This document shows, piece by piece, positions 25,290-34,600 of a stretch of DNA of 42,614 nucleotides. Numbering within the stretch: the first letter of the stretch is position 1; the number at the start of each line of letters is the position of its first letter. Under the pieces are notes generated by a model. The model had not been told where the DNA came from, did no database searches, and saw only the letters and a list, made by a program, of their open reading frames with translations. Origin of the DNA: Pseudomonadota bacterium (lineage in GTDB: Bacteria > Desulfobacterota > Syntrophorhabdia > Syntrophorhabdales > Syntrophorhabdaceae); NCBI GenBank assembly GCA_026388315.1, contig JAPLKA010000087.1, positions 1-42,614 on the forward strand. The letters are read 5' to 3'. Both the position numbers and the translations under genes were made by a program.

Positions 25290-25372
25290 ACCGGACGGGG
25301 TATGTTGTGTATTCGGTCAGGTACGGGCTGGAGATGGCTACAGAATATTACAAAGAACAGGAGGTACCACCA

Positions 25373-26071
25373 ATGAAAAAGCTTTTAATCTTTTATTTTG
25401 CCCTCATGATCCTCACCGTTTTTTCAACCGCCGACCTCAGCGCCGCGGAAAAGACACAACCTGCACCAAAGAAGGCAGCGTCCAAGAAGGTGGAACGTTC
25501 TATGATACAGACCTTTGCCGGAAGGGTAAAGACAGTTAATATTGAGAAGAAGACCATCACCATTGCCGCCATGATCGAGACCGAATACTACTTTTCTGAA
25601 GGAGATACCCTTTTTAAAGAGTTTGAGACCGATGAGATGGACATCGCCTTCGATGTCTCCACGGCAAAGTTCCAGGGGGTTAAAGACATCTCCGGCGTTG
25701 TCAGAGGCCAACTTATCCGGGTAGGCTACGATAAGAAAGGAAACAGCTATATCGCACATACCGTCCTTATCATCCCTAAAAGACAGCCCCGTTCCTCCAT
25801 CCAGACCTTCTTGGGGAAAGTGACTGCCTTTGATCCCGCAAAGAAGACCATGACCGTAAAGGCGACCATAGAAGGAGAGTTTTTCCTCCAAGAGAAGGAT
25901 ACGGTTCTTAAGGAACTTGTCATCGATGAAGTGGACATTGCCTTCAATACCTCAGAGGCCACCATCGTGGGCAACAAGACTATCAAACCCGGTGATACCG
26001 TCCGTGTAGGTTATAACAAAAAAGGAAACACCTACATAGCCCATACGGTACTGAAGATTGAGAAGAAGTAG
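25373..26071 (+). CDS. Secreted protein with two tandem copies of one beta domain
   Basis: The start is ATG 25373, nine bases after AGGAGG; the frame is open further upstream but overlaps the previous gene. The 232-residue protein has a signal peptide (residues 1-25, cleavage near SAA-EK), a Lys/Ala/Pro linker, and two repeats at about 43-136 and 141-232. Paired landmarks are IQTFAGRV/IQTFLGKV, DEMDIAF/DEVDIAF, RVGYDKKGNSYIAHTVL and RVGYNKKGNTYIAHTVL. It has no cysteine. Each repeat looks like a small beta barrel of the kind seen in periplasmic OB-like proteins. No named family is recognised. It lies between cysteine-rich genes and may be a periplasmic partner or chaperone of them, which is only a guess. 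Confidence 0.8.
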   Translation: MKKLLIFYFALMILTVFSTADLSAAEKTQPAPKKAASKKVERSMIQTFAGRVKTVNIEKKTITIAAMIETEYYFSEGDTLFKEFETDEMDIAFDVSTAKFQGVKDISGVVRGQLIRVGYDKKGNSYIAHTVLIIPKRQPRSSIQTFLGKVTAFDPAKKTMTVKATIEGEFFLQEKDTVLKELVIDEVDIAFNTSEATIVGNKTIKPGDTVRVGYNKKGNTYIAHTVLKIEKK

Positions 26072-26084
26072 AAAAAGGAGGTAT

Positions 26085-26519
26085 TTGCACATCTCTGTTG
26101 CCGTGATTTTCTCCCTTGGTGTGTTCTCCGGACACGCCGATGCATTCTGCGACGACATGAAAATTGGCTGAGATATCGACGGGAGCGCATCTCAGACTGT
26201 GGCGACTACCACTTTCAGCATGTGCTATAGTTGGAAACACTCTGAGTGCAAACCCTGTCACGGTAGCGGTCAATGGAGCTACCTCGCCGCGTGGTGCAAC
26301 GGCAGCTATGAAAAATGCGGGGGAAAGTGCCAGGGGTGTCAGCACAGTTCAAGCTGTTGTGTTGACACAGGAGGAAAATGGCACAACTGCCATGGGACAC
26401 CTTATTGGCAGCAAACATCACGGGGAGAGTGGAGAAGAAGAGGAGTCCGGTTAAGGCAGGTATGCACCGTCCCGGCTTACGAAGATAGTGGCAAAGCCGG
26501 CCCTTATCTGATATTATAG
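26085..26519 (+). pseudogene. Cysteine-rich protein (family B) with in-frame TGA
   Basis: A strong AAAAGGAGG (26073-26081) precedes TTG 26085, which opens a hydrophobic leader (HISVAVIFSLGVFSGHADAFC). After 28 codons comes TGA (26169-26171), and the same frame continues to 26519 with TTTFSMCYSWKHSECKPC, WSYLAAWCNGSYEKCGGKC and more cysteines, clearly homologous to the gene at 24046. The leader lacks the usual basic N-terminus. TGAGAT at the stop pairs with ATCTCA (26188-26193), making a hairpin that begins at the TGA. It is either a decayed gene or a selenoprotein; a start at GTG 26199 would give a leaderless product. The tail after about residue 65 of the domain (SRGEWRRRGVRLRQ) is unlike the paralogues and may be frameshifted. 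Confidence 0.6.
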
Positions 26520-26528
26520 GGTAAGTAC

Positions 26529-28031
26529 ATGAAAAAGTTCTGGTTAATTTTTGTTATTCTCATATTCCTGTCTCCTCAGGGATATTCTGAGGAAGTCCAG
26601 GAAAACCAACAGAAAAAACTGCCAAAGATGACCCTTGCCGATTGTGTAATGCTGGCCGTAAAGAATAACCTCGACATCAGGAGCAATTTTCTGAGTCGTA
26701 TCAGCGATAGGTTTAATCTCAAGGTTGCCGAATATAAGTTTACCCCTTTCGGCGTGGGCGCCATTCAGCTCTCAAGCCAGCGCATTTCGACAAACCCGCA
26801 GGATATACCAAGGACAACGGGTTCCAATCAGGACGCCCTATTCAGCACTTTGGTGACTATTCCTACGGGAGGCACATTCAATTTTACCTGGGATAACCCT
26901 GCAAACAAAGCGGATGTTCAGCAACTCAACCAATATTCTCCCACCTGGTCGCTCTCTTTTGCGCAGCCTCTTCTAAGGGGCGGCGGGGTCGAGGTCACTA
27001 CAGCATCGGTGAAGATCGCACGTGTTAGTGAAGAAATCAGCGTCCTTAATTTAAAGGGGACAATAATCAATACAATAGTCTCGGCCATACAGCAATATAG
27101 AACCTACTCCCAGGCACTGAGCCAGCTCAAGATAGATCAGGAGGCGCTGGACACATCGCAGAAGACTTACGAGACAAACAAGAAACTGATAGATGCCGGA
27201 AGGATGGCAAGAACGGAGCTTGTCCAGTCAGATGCCGATATATCCCAGAGAAAACTACAGATTGTCCAGGACAGGAACAATATTGAATCTGCGCGACTCG
27301 CCCTGATCCAGATACTCAACATCGACCAGAACACCTTTTTCGAGCCCGTGGACGAGGGCGATGTGAAGGCTACTCCTCCTTTTTTTCAGGAAGCCATGGA
27401 GATAGCCAGGAAAAACAGCCCTAACTACCTGCAGGCATTGCAGAACGTTGAGACAGCGAGATTAAATTACGTGGTAGCGAAAAACAACCGCCTCTGGGGT
27501 CTTTCCCTGGGGGCAGGCGTTGGACGCAGCGGCATAACCGGCACCCAATACCCCTTTGTCTATGATGCATTAGCAAGCGCGGGGAAGAGTGACTGGAATG
27601 CGGGAATAACCCTTTCCATCCCTTTTAATGACCTGACCTATGAGCAAAATTATCTCACCAACAAGGTAGCCTATGACCAGGCAAAGGTTAGCCTGAAAAA
27701 AACGGATATTACTCTATCGATAGCCGTACAGAATGCTATACGGACCGTAGAAATGCAGTTTCAACAACTGGAGCTTGCCAGGCAGACGCGCGTTTTTTCG
27801 CAGCAAAAACTTGATATAGAAAACAAAAAATTGAAAGCCGGCCAGACCTCTAATTTTCAATTGGTCAGCTTCCAGAATGATCTCATAAATGCGCAGAACA
27901 ATGAACTTTCTAATTTTATCAATTACATTAATGCCCTGACGAACCTCGATCAGACGCTCGGTACTACATTAAAAACATGGAGGATCGAGGTAAAGAAGGA
28001 TGACAATGAAGTAAAGGTGGCAGACAAATGA
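26529..28031 (+). CDS. TolC-family outer-membrane efflux protein
   Basis: A 500-residue protein with a signal peptide (residues 1-20, cleavage near GYS-EE). Residues 30-490 show the two long alpha-helical hairpin repeats of the OEP family: LADCVMLAVKNNLDIRS at the start of the first and EAMEIARKNSPNYLQALQNVETARLNYVVAKNN at the second. Gly/aromatic strands between them form the barrel. It would act as the trimeric exit channel through the outer membrane. It is the first of four genes encoding a complete tripartite ABC exporter and starts ten bases after the cysteine-rich reading frame ends, which links export to those small proteins. Confidence 0.9.
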   Translation: MKKFWLIFVILIFLSPQGYSEEVQENQQKKLPKMTLADCVMLAVKNNLDIRSNFLSRISDRFNLKVAEYKFTPFGVGAIQLSSQRISTNPQDIPRTTGSNQDALFSTLVTIPTGGTFNFTWDNPANKADVQQLNQYSPTWSLSFAQPLLRGGGVEVTTASVKIARVSEEISVLNLKGTIINTIVSAIQQYRTYSQALSQLKIDQEALDTSQKTYETNKKLIDAGRMARTELVQSDADISQRKLQIVQDRNNIESARLALIQILNIDQNTFFEPVDEGDVKATPPFFQEAMEIARKNSPNYLQALQNVETARLNYVVAKNNRLWGLSLGAGVGRSGITGTQYPFVYDALASAGKSDWNAGITLSIPFNDLTYEQNYLTNKVAYDQAKVSLKKTDITLSIAVQNAIRTVEMQFQQLELARQTRVFSQQKLDIENKKLKAGQTSNFQLVSFQNDLINAQNNELSNFINYINALTNLDQTLGTTLKTWRIEVKKDDNEVKVADK

Positions 28032-28048
28032 TGAGAGGTGATGACAGT

Positions 28049-29506
28049 ATGGCAGAACCGGAACAACCAGATAAGACCCATACCAATTCTTTCGAGGAAA
28101 TGATAGAAAAGCACGAAAAGCTCAGGGAGGCATATCTTGAGGTTGAGCGTGAATGTAATACCATCATGGCAGACTTGAAAAAGGCACATAAGATACGCAT
28201 CTTTGTAACACTCTTTATTATTCTGGTATTTGTGGTCGTCGGGCTTTATGTATGGAAAAAGATGCCTTACATAGAGAGACGTGTAGAGAAAAGCCTGCAC
28301 ATGAAGGAAAAGACGTCGACAGTGAGGACATTCACAGTAAAACCCGGACCAATATCGGAAAGCATTGCCCTGGAGGGGACGTTGAAACCCAGCGAAGTAG
28401 TAAATATCGTGAGCCCCTTTGACGGAGTTGTAAAAGAAACATCATTCCAGTACGGAGCATTTGTAAAAAAAGGTCAACCCCTGTTAGAACTGGATATATC
28501 CGATATTGAAGTTAAATATGACGGGGCAAAGACAGATTACATAAAGGCGGCCGACAAAGTAAAGGATATGCGGGACTGGGAAAACAGTGATGATGTGATG
28601 AAAGCGAAGCGCTCCCTTTCCAAATCAAAAATGACATTAGAAGCTCAAAAAAAGACGTTTCAGGCTACCGAAGGTCTGTTTAAAGAAGGGATTGTCGCCG
28701 AAACGGAGTATGAAAACGCCAAGCAACAATATTCGAGCTCCAAGCTTGACTATGATAATGCAGTTGATGAGTTGAAAAACGCGAGGGCAAAAGGCGCTGG
28801 GAATTATCTTGAAGTAGCTGTATTGGATATGAAAAGCGCTAAAATAAAATTCGACGAATTAAAAAAACAATTTGACCGGGCGAATGTGACTGCACCCATT
28901 GACGGAATCGTTGTCTTGCCTTCTTCCGGAGATAAAGACAAGAAAGGTAAAAGGGTTGACAAAGGTGTTTCCTTCACTCGCGGGGAGACGCTTATCACAA
29001 TAGGAAATATCGAGAATCTTTCCGTTCAGGTTGATGTAGACGAAATAGAGGTGCTGAAAATAAAAAACGGTCAGGATGTGACGGTAACAGGGAATGCCTT
29101 TCCCGGCATAGTGCTGAAAGGAAAGGTATCCAGCATCTCATCACAGGCAACACAGGATGAGGCACAGAAAGGGCCGCCTTCCTTCAGGGTGATCATCCTC
29201 CTCGGCGGACTTCCCCAGTCGGAGATGGATAAGATTCGTCTCAAGGGGATACCTCAGTCGGTGATGGAGAAGATACGCCTTGGCATGTCCGCCGACGTTA
29301 AAATATTAACCTACTCAAGGGCTGATGCCCTTACCGTCCCTATCAAGGCAGTAACAGAGGGGGATGGGCGTTATTTCCTTGCCGTGAGAGATAAGGGAAC
29401 CGGCAAACCCGTGAGGGTGCAGATTGAGACCGGCATTACCACCCCCGATTCGGTGGAGATTATCAACGGTATAAAAGAAGGCGATGAAGTGCTGATTGAG
29501 GAATGA
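28049..29506 (+). CDS. MacA/HlyD-type periplasmic adaptor protein
   Basis: A 485-residue membrane fusion protein. I prefer ATG 28049, eight bases after GAGGTG; ATG 28028, overlapping the tolC stop, is an alternative. A cytoplasmic coiled segment of about 45 residues precedes one membrane helix (FVTLFIILVFVVVGLYV). Then come a biotinyl-lipoyl half motif (VSPFDGVVKETSFQYGAFVKKGQPLLEL), a long helical hairpin, the second half (VTAPIDGIVVLPSSGD) and beta-barrel and membrane-proximal domains ending in GDEVLIEE. It would connect the ABC permease with TolC. The long N-terminal cytoplasmic part is unusual for MacA. Confidence 0.9.
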   Translation: MAEPEQPDKTHTNSFEEMIEKHEKLREAYLEVERECNTIMADLKKAHKIRIFVTLFIILVFVVVGLYVWKKMPYIERRVEKSLHMKEKTSTVRTFTVKPGPISESIALEGTLKPSEVVNIVSPFDGVVKETSFQYGAFVKKGQPLLELDISDIEVKYDGAKTDYIKAADKVKDMRDWENSDDVMKAKRSLSKSKMTLEAQKKTFQATEGLFKEGIVAETEYENAKQQYSSSKLDYDNAVDELKNARAKGAGNYLEVAVLDMKSAKIKFDELKKQFDRANVTAPIDGIVVLPSSGDKDKKGKRVDKGVSFTRGETLITIGNIENLSVQVDVDEIEVLKIKNGQDVTVTGNAFPGIVLKGKVSSISSQATQDEAQKGPPSFRVIILLGGLPQSEMDKIRLKGIPQSVMEKIRLGMSADVKILTYSRADALTVPIKAVTEGDGRYFLAVRDKGTGKPVRVQIETGITTPDSVEIINGIKEGDEVLIEE

Positions 29507-29509
29507 TTC

Positions 29510-30199
29510 GTGCTGCGGTTAATCGACATACACAAGACATATAAGGTCGGCCCTGAAGAGGTGGAAGTTCTCAAGGGCATCTCCATGACAATAGAGAAAG
29601 GGGAGCTGTTCGCCATCATCGGGCCGTCAGGTAGTGGAAAATCAACGTTGATGAATACCATGGGGCTCCTCGATAAACCGACATCGGGATCGTATTTTAT
29701 TGAAGATACACAGATAACCTATGATGATGACAGGGTGATTTCAACCCTGCGGAACAGGAAGATAGGTTTTGTGTTTCAATCATACAATCTTCTTCCCCGT
29801 AAGACCGCCATTGAGAACGTTGGCATCCCGCTCATATATCGAGGCCTTAAAAAAAACGAGATCAAAGAGCAATCAATGGAATATCTCAAGAGGGTTGAGA
29901 TGGATAAGTGGGCCAACTATAAGCCGAACGAACTTTCAGGGGGTCAGCAACAAAGGGTTGCAATCGCACGGGCCCTGGTAGGAAACCCGGCAATTATCCT
30001 TGCCGATGAACCGACCGGCGCCCTCGACACCCAAACAGGGCAGGAAATTTTAACATTTTTCAAGCAGTTGAACGAGAAGGAGGGGATTACCTTTGTGATT
30101 ATTACCCATGACCCTGATATAGCGAGGCAGTGCAAGAGAATGGCGGAACTTAGGGACGGAGTCATCACCGACAGACAGGATCCAACAGGCAAACAATGA
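29510..30199 (+). CDS. MacB/LolD-type ABC transporter ATPase
   Basis: A 229-residue ATPase starting at GTG 29510, three bases after the adaptor stop. Walker A is GPSGSGKST, the signature LSGGQQQRVAIARALVG, Walker B IILADEPTGALD, and the switch histidine lies in FVIITHDPDIA. The RNRKIGFVFQSYNLLPRKTAIENV segment is diagnostic of the MacB/LolD/FtsE group, which drives periplasmic processes mechanically. In E. coli MacB ATPase and permease are fused; here they are separate as in YknYZ. Its stop overlaps the permease ATG (ATGATG). Confidence 0.93.
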   Translation: MLRLIDIHKTYKVGPEEVEVLKGISMTIEKGELFAIIGPSGSGKSTLMNTMGLLDKPTSGSYFIEDTQITYDDDRVISTLRNRKIGFVFQSYNLLPRKTAIENVGIPLIYRGLKKNEIKEQSMEYLKRVEMDKWANYKPNELSGGQQQRVAIARALVGNPAIILADEPTGALDTQTGQEILTFFKQLNEKEGITFVIITHDPDIARQCKRMAELRDGVITDRQDPTGKQ

Positions 30200-31380
30200 T
30201 GCTTCGGGTCAATATAAGTGAGGCATTGGAGAGCCTCTCAAGCGCCAAGCAACGGACTGTTTTGGCGCTCATCGGTATTATTATAGGTATTGGTTCTGTT
30301 ATCGGTATGATATCCATCGGGGAGATAGTCAAGAATCAAGCCCTTAAACAGTTCGAGGATATGGGCATTAACATCATAACGGTCTCTAAGGATTACGACA
30401 GCCCGAACAAAACGGCAACGTTCCCCCTTTCGGGAACCCTCGCCCTTGGCAAACATGTTCCCGGCATTGCAAGTGTTGCACCCTATATTGTTTCTGGTAC
30501 CCAATTTTCACATGGCAGCAAAAACGCTTTCATCGACATGCTTGGTGTGACACAATCTTTTTTTGATATATGCAAACTGACAGTCCGCGAGGGACGACTG
30601 ATATCCGACCTCGACAGCTACAGATATTTTTGTATCATAGGGTCCGATTTTGCAGATTTTTTGCAAAAATCGGGGACCAAAAATGTCCTTGGGTCGGATT
30701 TTAAGTTCGGAAAGCGCATCTACACAGTTATCGGGGTTATCAATAAGGTTTCTGAAGGCGGGGGAATGCTGCCGGGTGGGCTCAATAAAGGAGTAATCAC
30801 CCATATCACCACTGCATCGAGGAGCTTTGAAGAAAGAGGTATCAACACGTTTCTGGCAAGACTGAAAAAAATTCAGCCCGTTTCTGTCCTGCAAAAAGAA
30901 TTAAACCACTATTTCGGTGCAAAACAGAGAGGGCTCACCATAAAGGTAAGCACTGCCGAGCAGTTGATAGAAGACATGGGCAAACAGATGCGGCTTTTTA
31001 CGCTTCTCCTTGGCGCTATCGGAAGTATATCTCTTATCGTAGGCGGTGTCGGCGTAATGAATGTAATGCTCGTTTCCGTTACGGAGAGGAGAAAGGAGAT
31101 CGGTATCCGCCGGGCCCTTGGCGCTCAGCAAAGTGACATACAGAGTCAGTTTATCGTAGAATCTGTTACCCTCTGTCTTGCAGGGGGCATCATTGGTATA
31201 CTGCTGGGGATTACAGTTTCTTATATCTTCGCATACTTTGCGAAGTGGGATTTTATTGTATCCTATGCTGCGATTCTTCTTGGTGTCGGTGTTTCAACCG
31301 CAGTCGGTGTTTTTTCCGGTTTCTATCCTGCCCGTGAAGCAGCACGGGTTGATCCCATTACCGCACTCAGGGGTGAATAG
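30196..31380 (+). CDS. MacB/FtsX-type ABC transporter permease
   Basis: A 394-residue permease. The N-terminal helix (TVLALIGIIIGIGSVIGMISIGE) is followed by a large periplasmic MacB_PCD domain (about residues 45-235) and an FtsX domain with three helices, containing the conserved GGVGVMNVMLVSVTERRKEIGIRRALGA and ending EAARVDPITALRGE. This is the normal full-length form. With the three preceding genes it makes a complete TolC-MacA-MacB system. A short inverted repeat GAATAG/CTATTC follows the stop, but no convincing terminator. Confidence 0.92.
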   Translation: MMLRVNISEALESLSSAKQRTVLALIGIIIGIGSVIGMISIGEIVKNQALKQFEDMGINIITVSKDYDSPNKTATFPLSGTLALGKHVPGIASVAPYIVSGTQFSHGSKNAFIDMLGVTQSFFDICKLTVREGRLISDLDSYRYFCIIGSDFADFLQKSGTKNVLGSDFKFGKRIYTVIGVINKVSEGGGMLPGGLNKGVITHITTASRSFEERGINTFLARLKKIQPVSVLQKELNHYFGAKQRGLTIKVSTAEQLIEDMGKQMRLFTLLLGAIGSISLIVGGVGVMNVMLVSVTERRKEIGIRRALGAQQSDIQSQFIVESVTLCLAGGIIGILLGITVSYIFAYFAKWDFIVSYAAILLGVGVSTAVGVFSGFYPAREAARVDPITALRGE

Positions 31381-31622
31381 AGGCTATGCTATTCACCTGT
31401 GGAACACACCAATTATGTGATTCTCAGGTATACCTAATGTTTTCACGACCGATTCTTTTGTGAATGCAATTTCCTTGGATAGGTCTTCGGGCCTCCGTGT
31501 GAAATGAATTTGCTACTCTATTTCACCGGGGTTTGGTCCGACCCCGATTACTCCCGATTACCAATTACTCTGTAATCCTCTTCCTGTGTCCGGGCAATGA
31601 AAGACGGCATGCAGGGTAATTG
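31375..31622. other. Intergenic region between convergent genes
   Basis: This 240-bp region between the permease and autotransporter genes has no gene. It contains short inverted repeats, GAATAG/CTATTC at 31375-31394 and CGGGGT/ACCCCG at 31527-31546, without T-runs, so transcription end points are not obvious. Confidence 0.4.
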
Positions 31623-34600
31623 TCAGAACCCCATCCTCAGCCCTGCATTCACGCTTTGGGCCACATATTTGTTCTCGCCGATCTGAACATCATAGTTTAT
31701 GTAGACAGACATATCGCGGACGGTAAAAGCGGTAATCCCTGCACCGAGGGAGAGAAAGTTCCTGTCAGGGGACATGGTCTGGATACTGAAGGGTGAGCTC
31801 CCCTGTGCGAGACGTGAAGTAACGTTCTGGCTGTCCCGTGAAAACTCATATCCGTAGGAGGCGCGGATACCCGGCATGATGACTGCCTTATCGGTCTGCC
31901 AGGTATAGGACACCCTGGCTCCTGCATTCCCCAGAAGGGACTCGGTGTTCTGTCTGTCCACATTGAGATTTATGGCGCCTGCACCACTCTCGGTATAGCT
32001 GTCTGTATTGAGTTTGGTATATTGTAAGGATACATTCGGGGTGATGATCCAGTTGCTTTTGCGGAGGTCGTAGCCTGTACCTGTGTAAGCGGTAAACTGG
32101 TTGCCGTTAGGGGATGATGCTGCAGTACGGTCAAGTCCAGGGAAGACGATACGGCGGGTATTGTCGTAGTTGGCAAAGCCGTAGCTTATGCTGCCGTCCA
32201 TGTAGAAGTTCTTTTTATAGTAGGTCCCGTAGGTTCCCAGGGTATAGCTGTCCATCTTCACCTTGCTGCCCATATTGTCCACATTGGCCCTGGAGTTGTT
32301 GAGCCCTAACATGAGACCGGCGATAAAGCTTTTGGAAAAGTGGTAGTCGGAACCCATGGTGATACCCACACTGGTGAAGTTATACCCTGTCATATCCGGT
32401 GTGTCTTTCTGGTCCCCGTAGACGGCATTGCCCTTCACAAAGAAACCCCATCTTTCATCCACCCCCGAGGGAAGCATACCGGTAAGATCCGGATTGATAT
32501 CAGCAAGCATTACCGGTGCTCCATTCCCGTTCTTGAAGTACAGCCCCTTGAGACTCGTACCCCGTATCCCGTACCTGAGATCGCTTAAGCGTTCAGAGAG
32601 ATTCCCTGTCTGGAAGGAGGCGCTGCTAATCCCCATGCCGGATTGGGCATCACTGCCCTTGGGGGCAAGCTGATCTAAGGCATATGCTGTCTGTCCATAT
32701 GCGGGGAGGGCATCAATGACGGTTAAGACTGTATCAAGGTCCCCTGTTGCGGTATTCCCCACAGAATTGAGCATGGAGCCTACCGCCCTCTGGTTCACGG
32801 TGAGGTAGGGGAGGAGGGTCTGGTTGGTGTAGTCTCTCTCTACCATGAGGTACGCCTGGTTGGGAATATCATACTTGGGTTTAAAGAGTACCGTCGGGGT
32901 AATATTGGTAAGAAGAGAGGAGAACTGTCCCGTTATCCCTGATGAAGCAGTAAGGATGGTGAATTTATTCTGCGGCTCCGGGACGTATCCACCTGACCAT
33001 AGAACCTTGAGGCTACCGCTGAGGTTGGCTGTACCGTTTATGGCAAGGAGATCCTTGCTGGTCGTGGAGGCTATCTCGATATCAAGGGTTCCCCCTGGGC
33101 CTTGGGTATAATTGCCGATAATATTGAGGGTGCCGATGGACCCTCCCGGCGATACAACTCCATTGTTGTTCACGTTGCCAAGCGTCCCGTAACCACCCAC
33201 TGTGGCCCCTGGATTCACGGTCAGCGTGCTGCTATGGGAAGCCCCCGAGGTAAGGAAGAGCATCCCTTCGGACACGGTGCCCTGACCGGTATAGGTATGG
33301 ACGCCGGAAAGCGTTAGGGTCCCGGTCCCCGCCTTTGTGAGACTTCCTGGACCGGAGATGACGCCGGAAAGCGTCAGGGCATTCCCATTGGTATCGAACG
33401 TACCGCCGCCGGAATTGAGGGTTGTGTTCCTGGCTGATGTCATGTCCGCCGACACCTGCAGGGTTCCTCCATTAAAAAGCAGGCCGCCGGACAATGCCCC
33501 CAAACTGGCGTCCTGTGTGACATTGATGACGCCGCCATTGAGATACGTACCCCCGGTATAAGATGCGGGGCCCCGTAAGGTCAGTGTTCCCGATCCGGTT
33601 TTGTAGAGGCTGCCGGAGCCGTTGAGGGTTCCGTTGTTGGTGAAGGCGTTGTTGCCGGCATCGAACCAGATGTTTCCCGAAATGGTACCGGAATTAACGA
33701 GGGTATTCCCTGTGCCCAGAAACTTCGCTGCGTAGGAGTCTGTTCCGGAAGCGCTGAGGGTGCCGGTATTGGTGAGGATGTTATTATCGCCCTGGGCTAA
33801 AAAAGCGACACTGTTTGTTCCCGAAACCGCGACCGTACCCTGGTTAACCACCGTGTTTCCGGTATTGACCCATATTCCCCACAGGTCTGTCGAGTTTCCC
33901 GTGATGTTTCCGGCTACAGTGTTTGTTATTGTATTGTTGTCGTAGACGTGGATGCCGTTTCCGCCGGACAACGGGGTGATACTGCCGGAATTAGTGATGA
34001 TGTTGTTGCTGACAGCGTCTATGCCGGTGATGACGTTGCTTATGGCAGCGCTGTTGTTGATGGTGTTGCTGCTTCCCGCAAGGATGCCTGTAGGCTGTTT
34101 CTCTGCCGAGTCCGGTGCGATGGCGGCCGTGTTGGTGATAGTGGAATTGTTCACTCCGGAATTGTCGAAAAACTGAAACCAATCGATAAATTGATTAGCC
34201 TGGTCAAGTACACTTACGGTGACGTATCTGCCGTTGACGGAAACGGTAGCGTAGTTGTAACGTAGGGCAAGGATGTCGCCGGGGTAGAAGATGGTAAGGT
34301 TGCACTCCTCACCGGTTTCGCACCCTATAGGGGCTCCGCCGGTACCGGCGAGCACTTCATGTGTTCCGTCATGAAGGGTGCGGAAGTAGAGGTGCTCATG
34401 TCCGGCAAACAGAATGGAGGCATTGGTATTTGTAGCACTGCCTGAAGTGGTGATCATTTGCCAGAAATCCGCCATATTGCTGTCGACCGAAAGATGTCCA
34501 GGAGTCCATGACGGGACATGGGTAAGCATGAAAGTATGGGCTGAGTTGTTGTTTTGCAGAAGGCCTTTTATCCAGTCCTGTTGCGCCTGGCTGACGCCGT

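Noticed and set aside
25048-25539. 163-codon ORF on the plus strand
   Set aside because: It is a different frame of the cysteine-rich and tandem-domain genes, both of which have signal peptides and ribosome sites.
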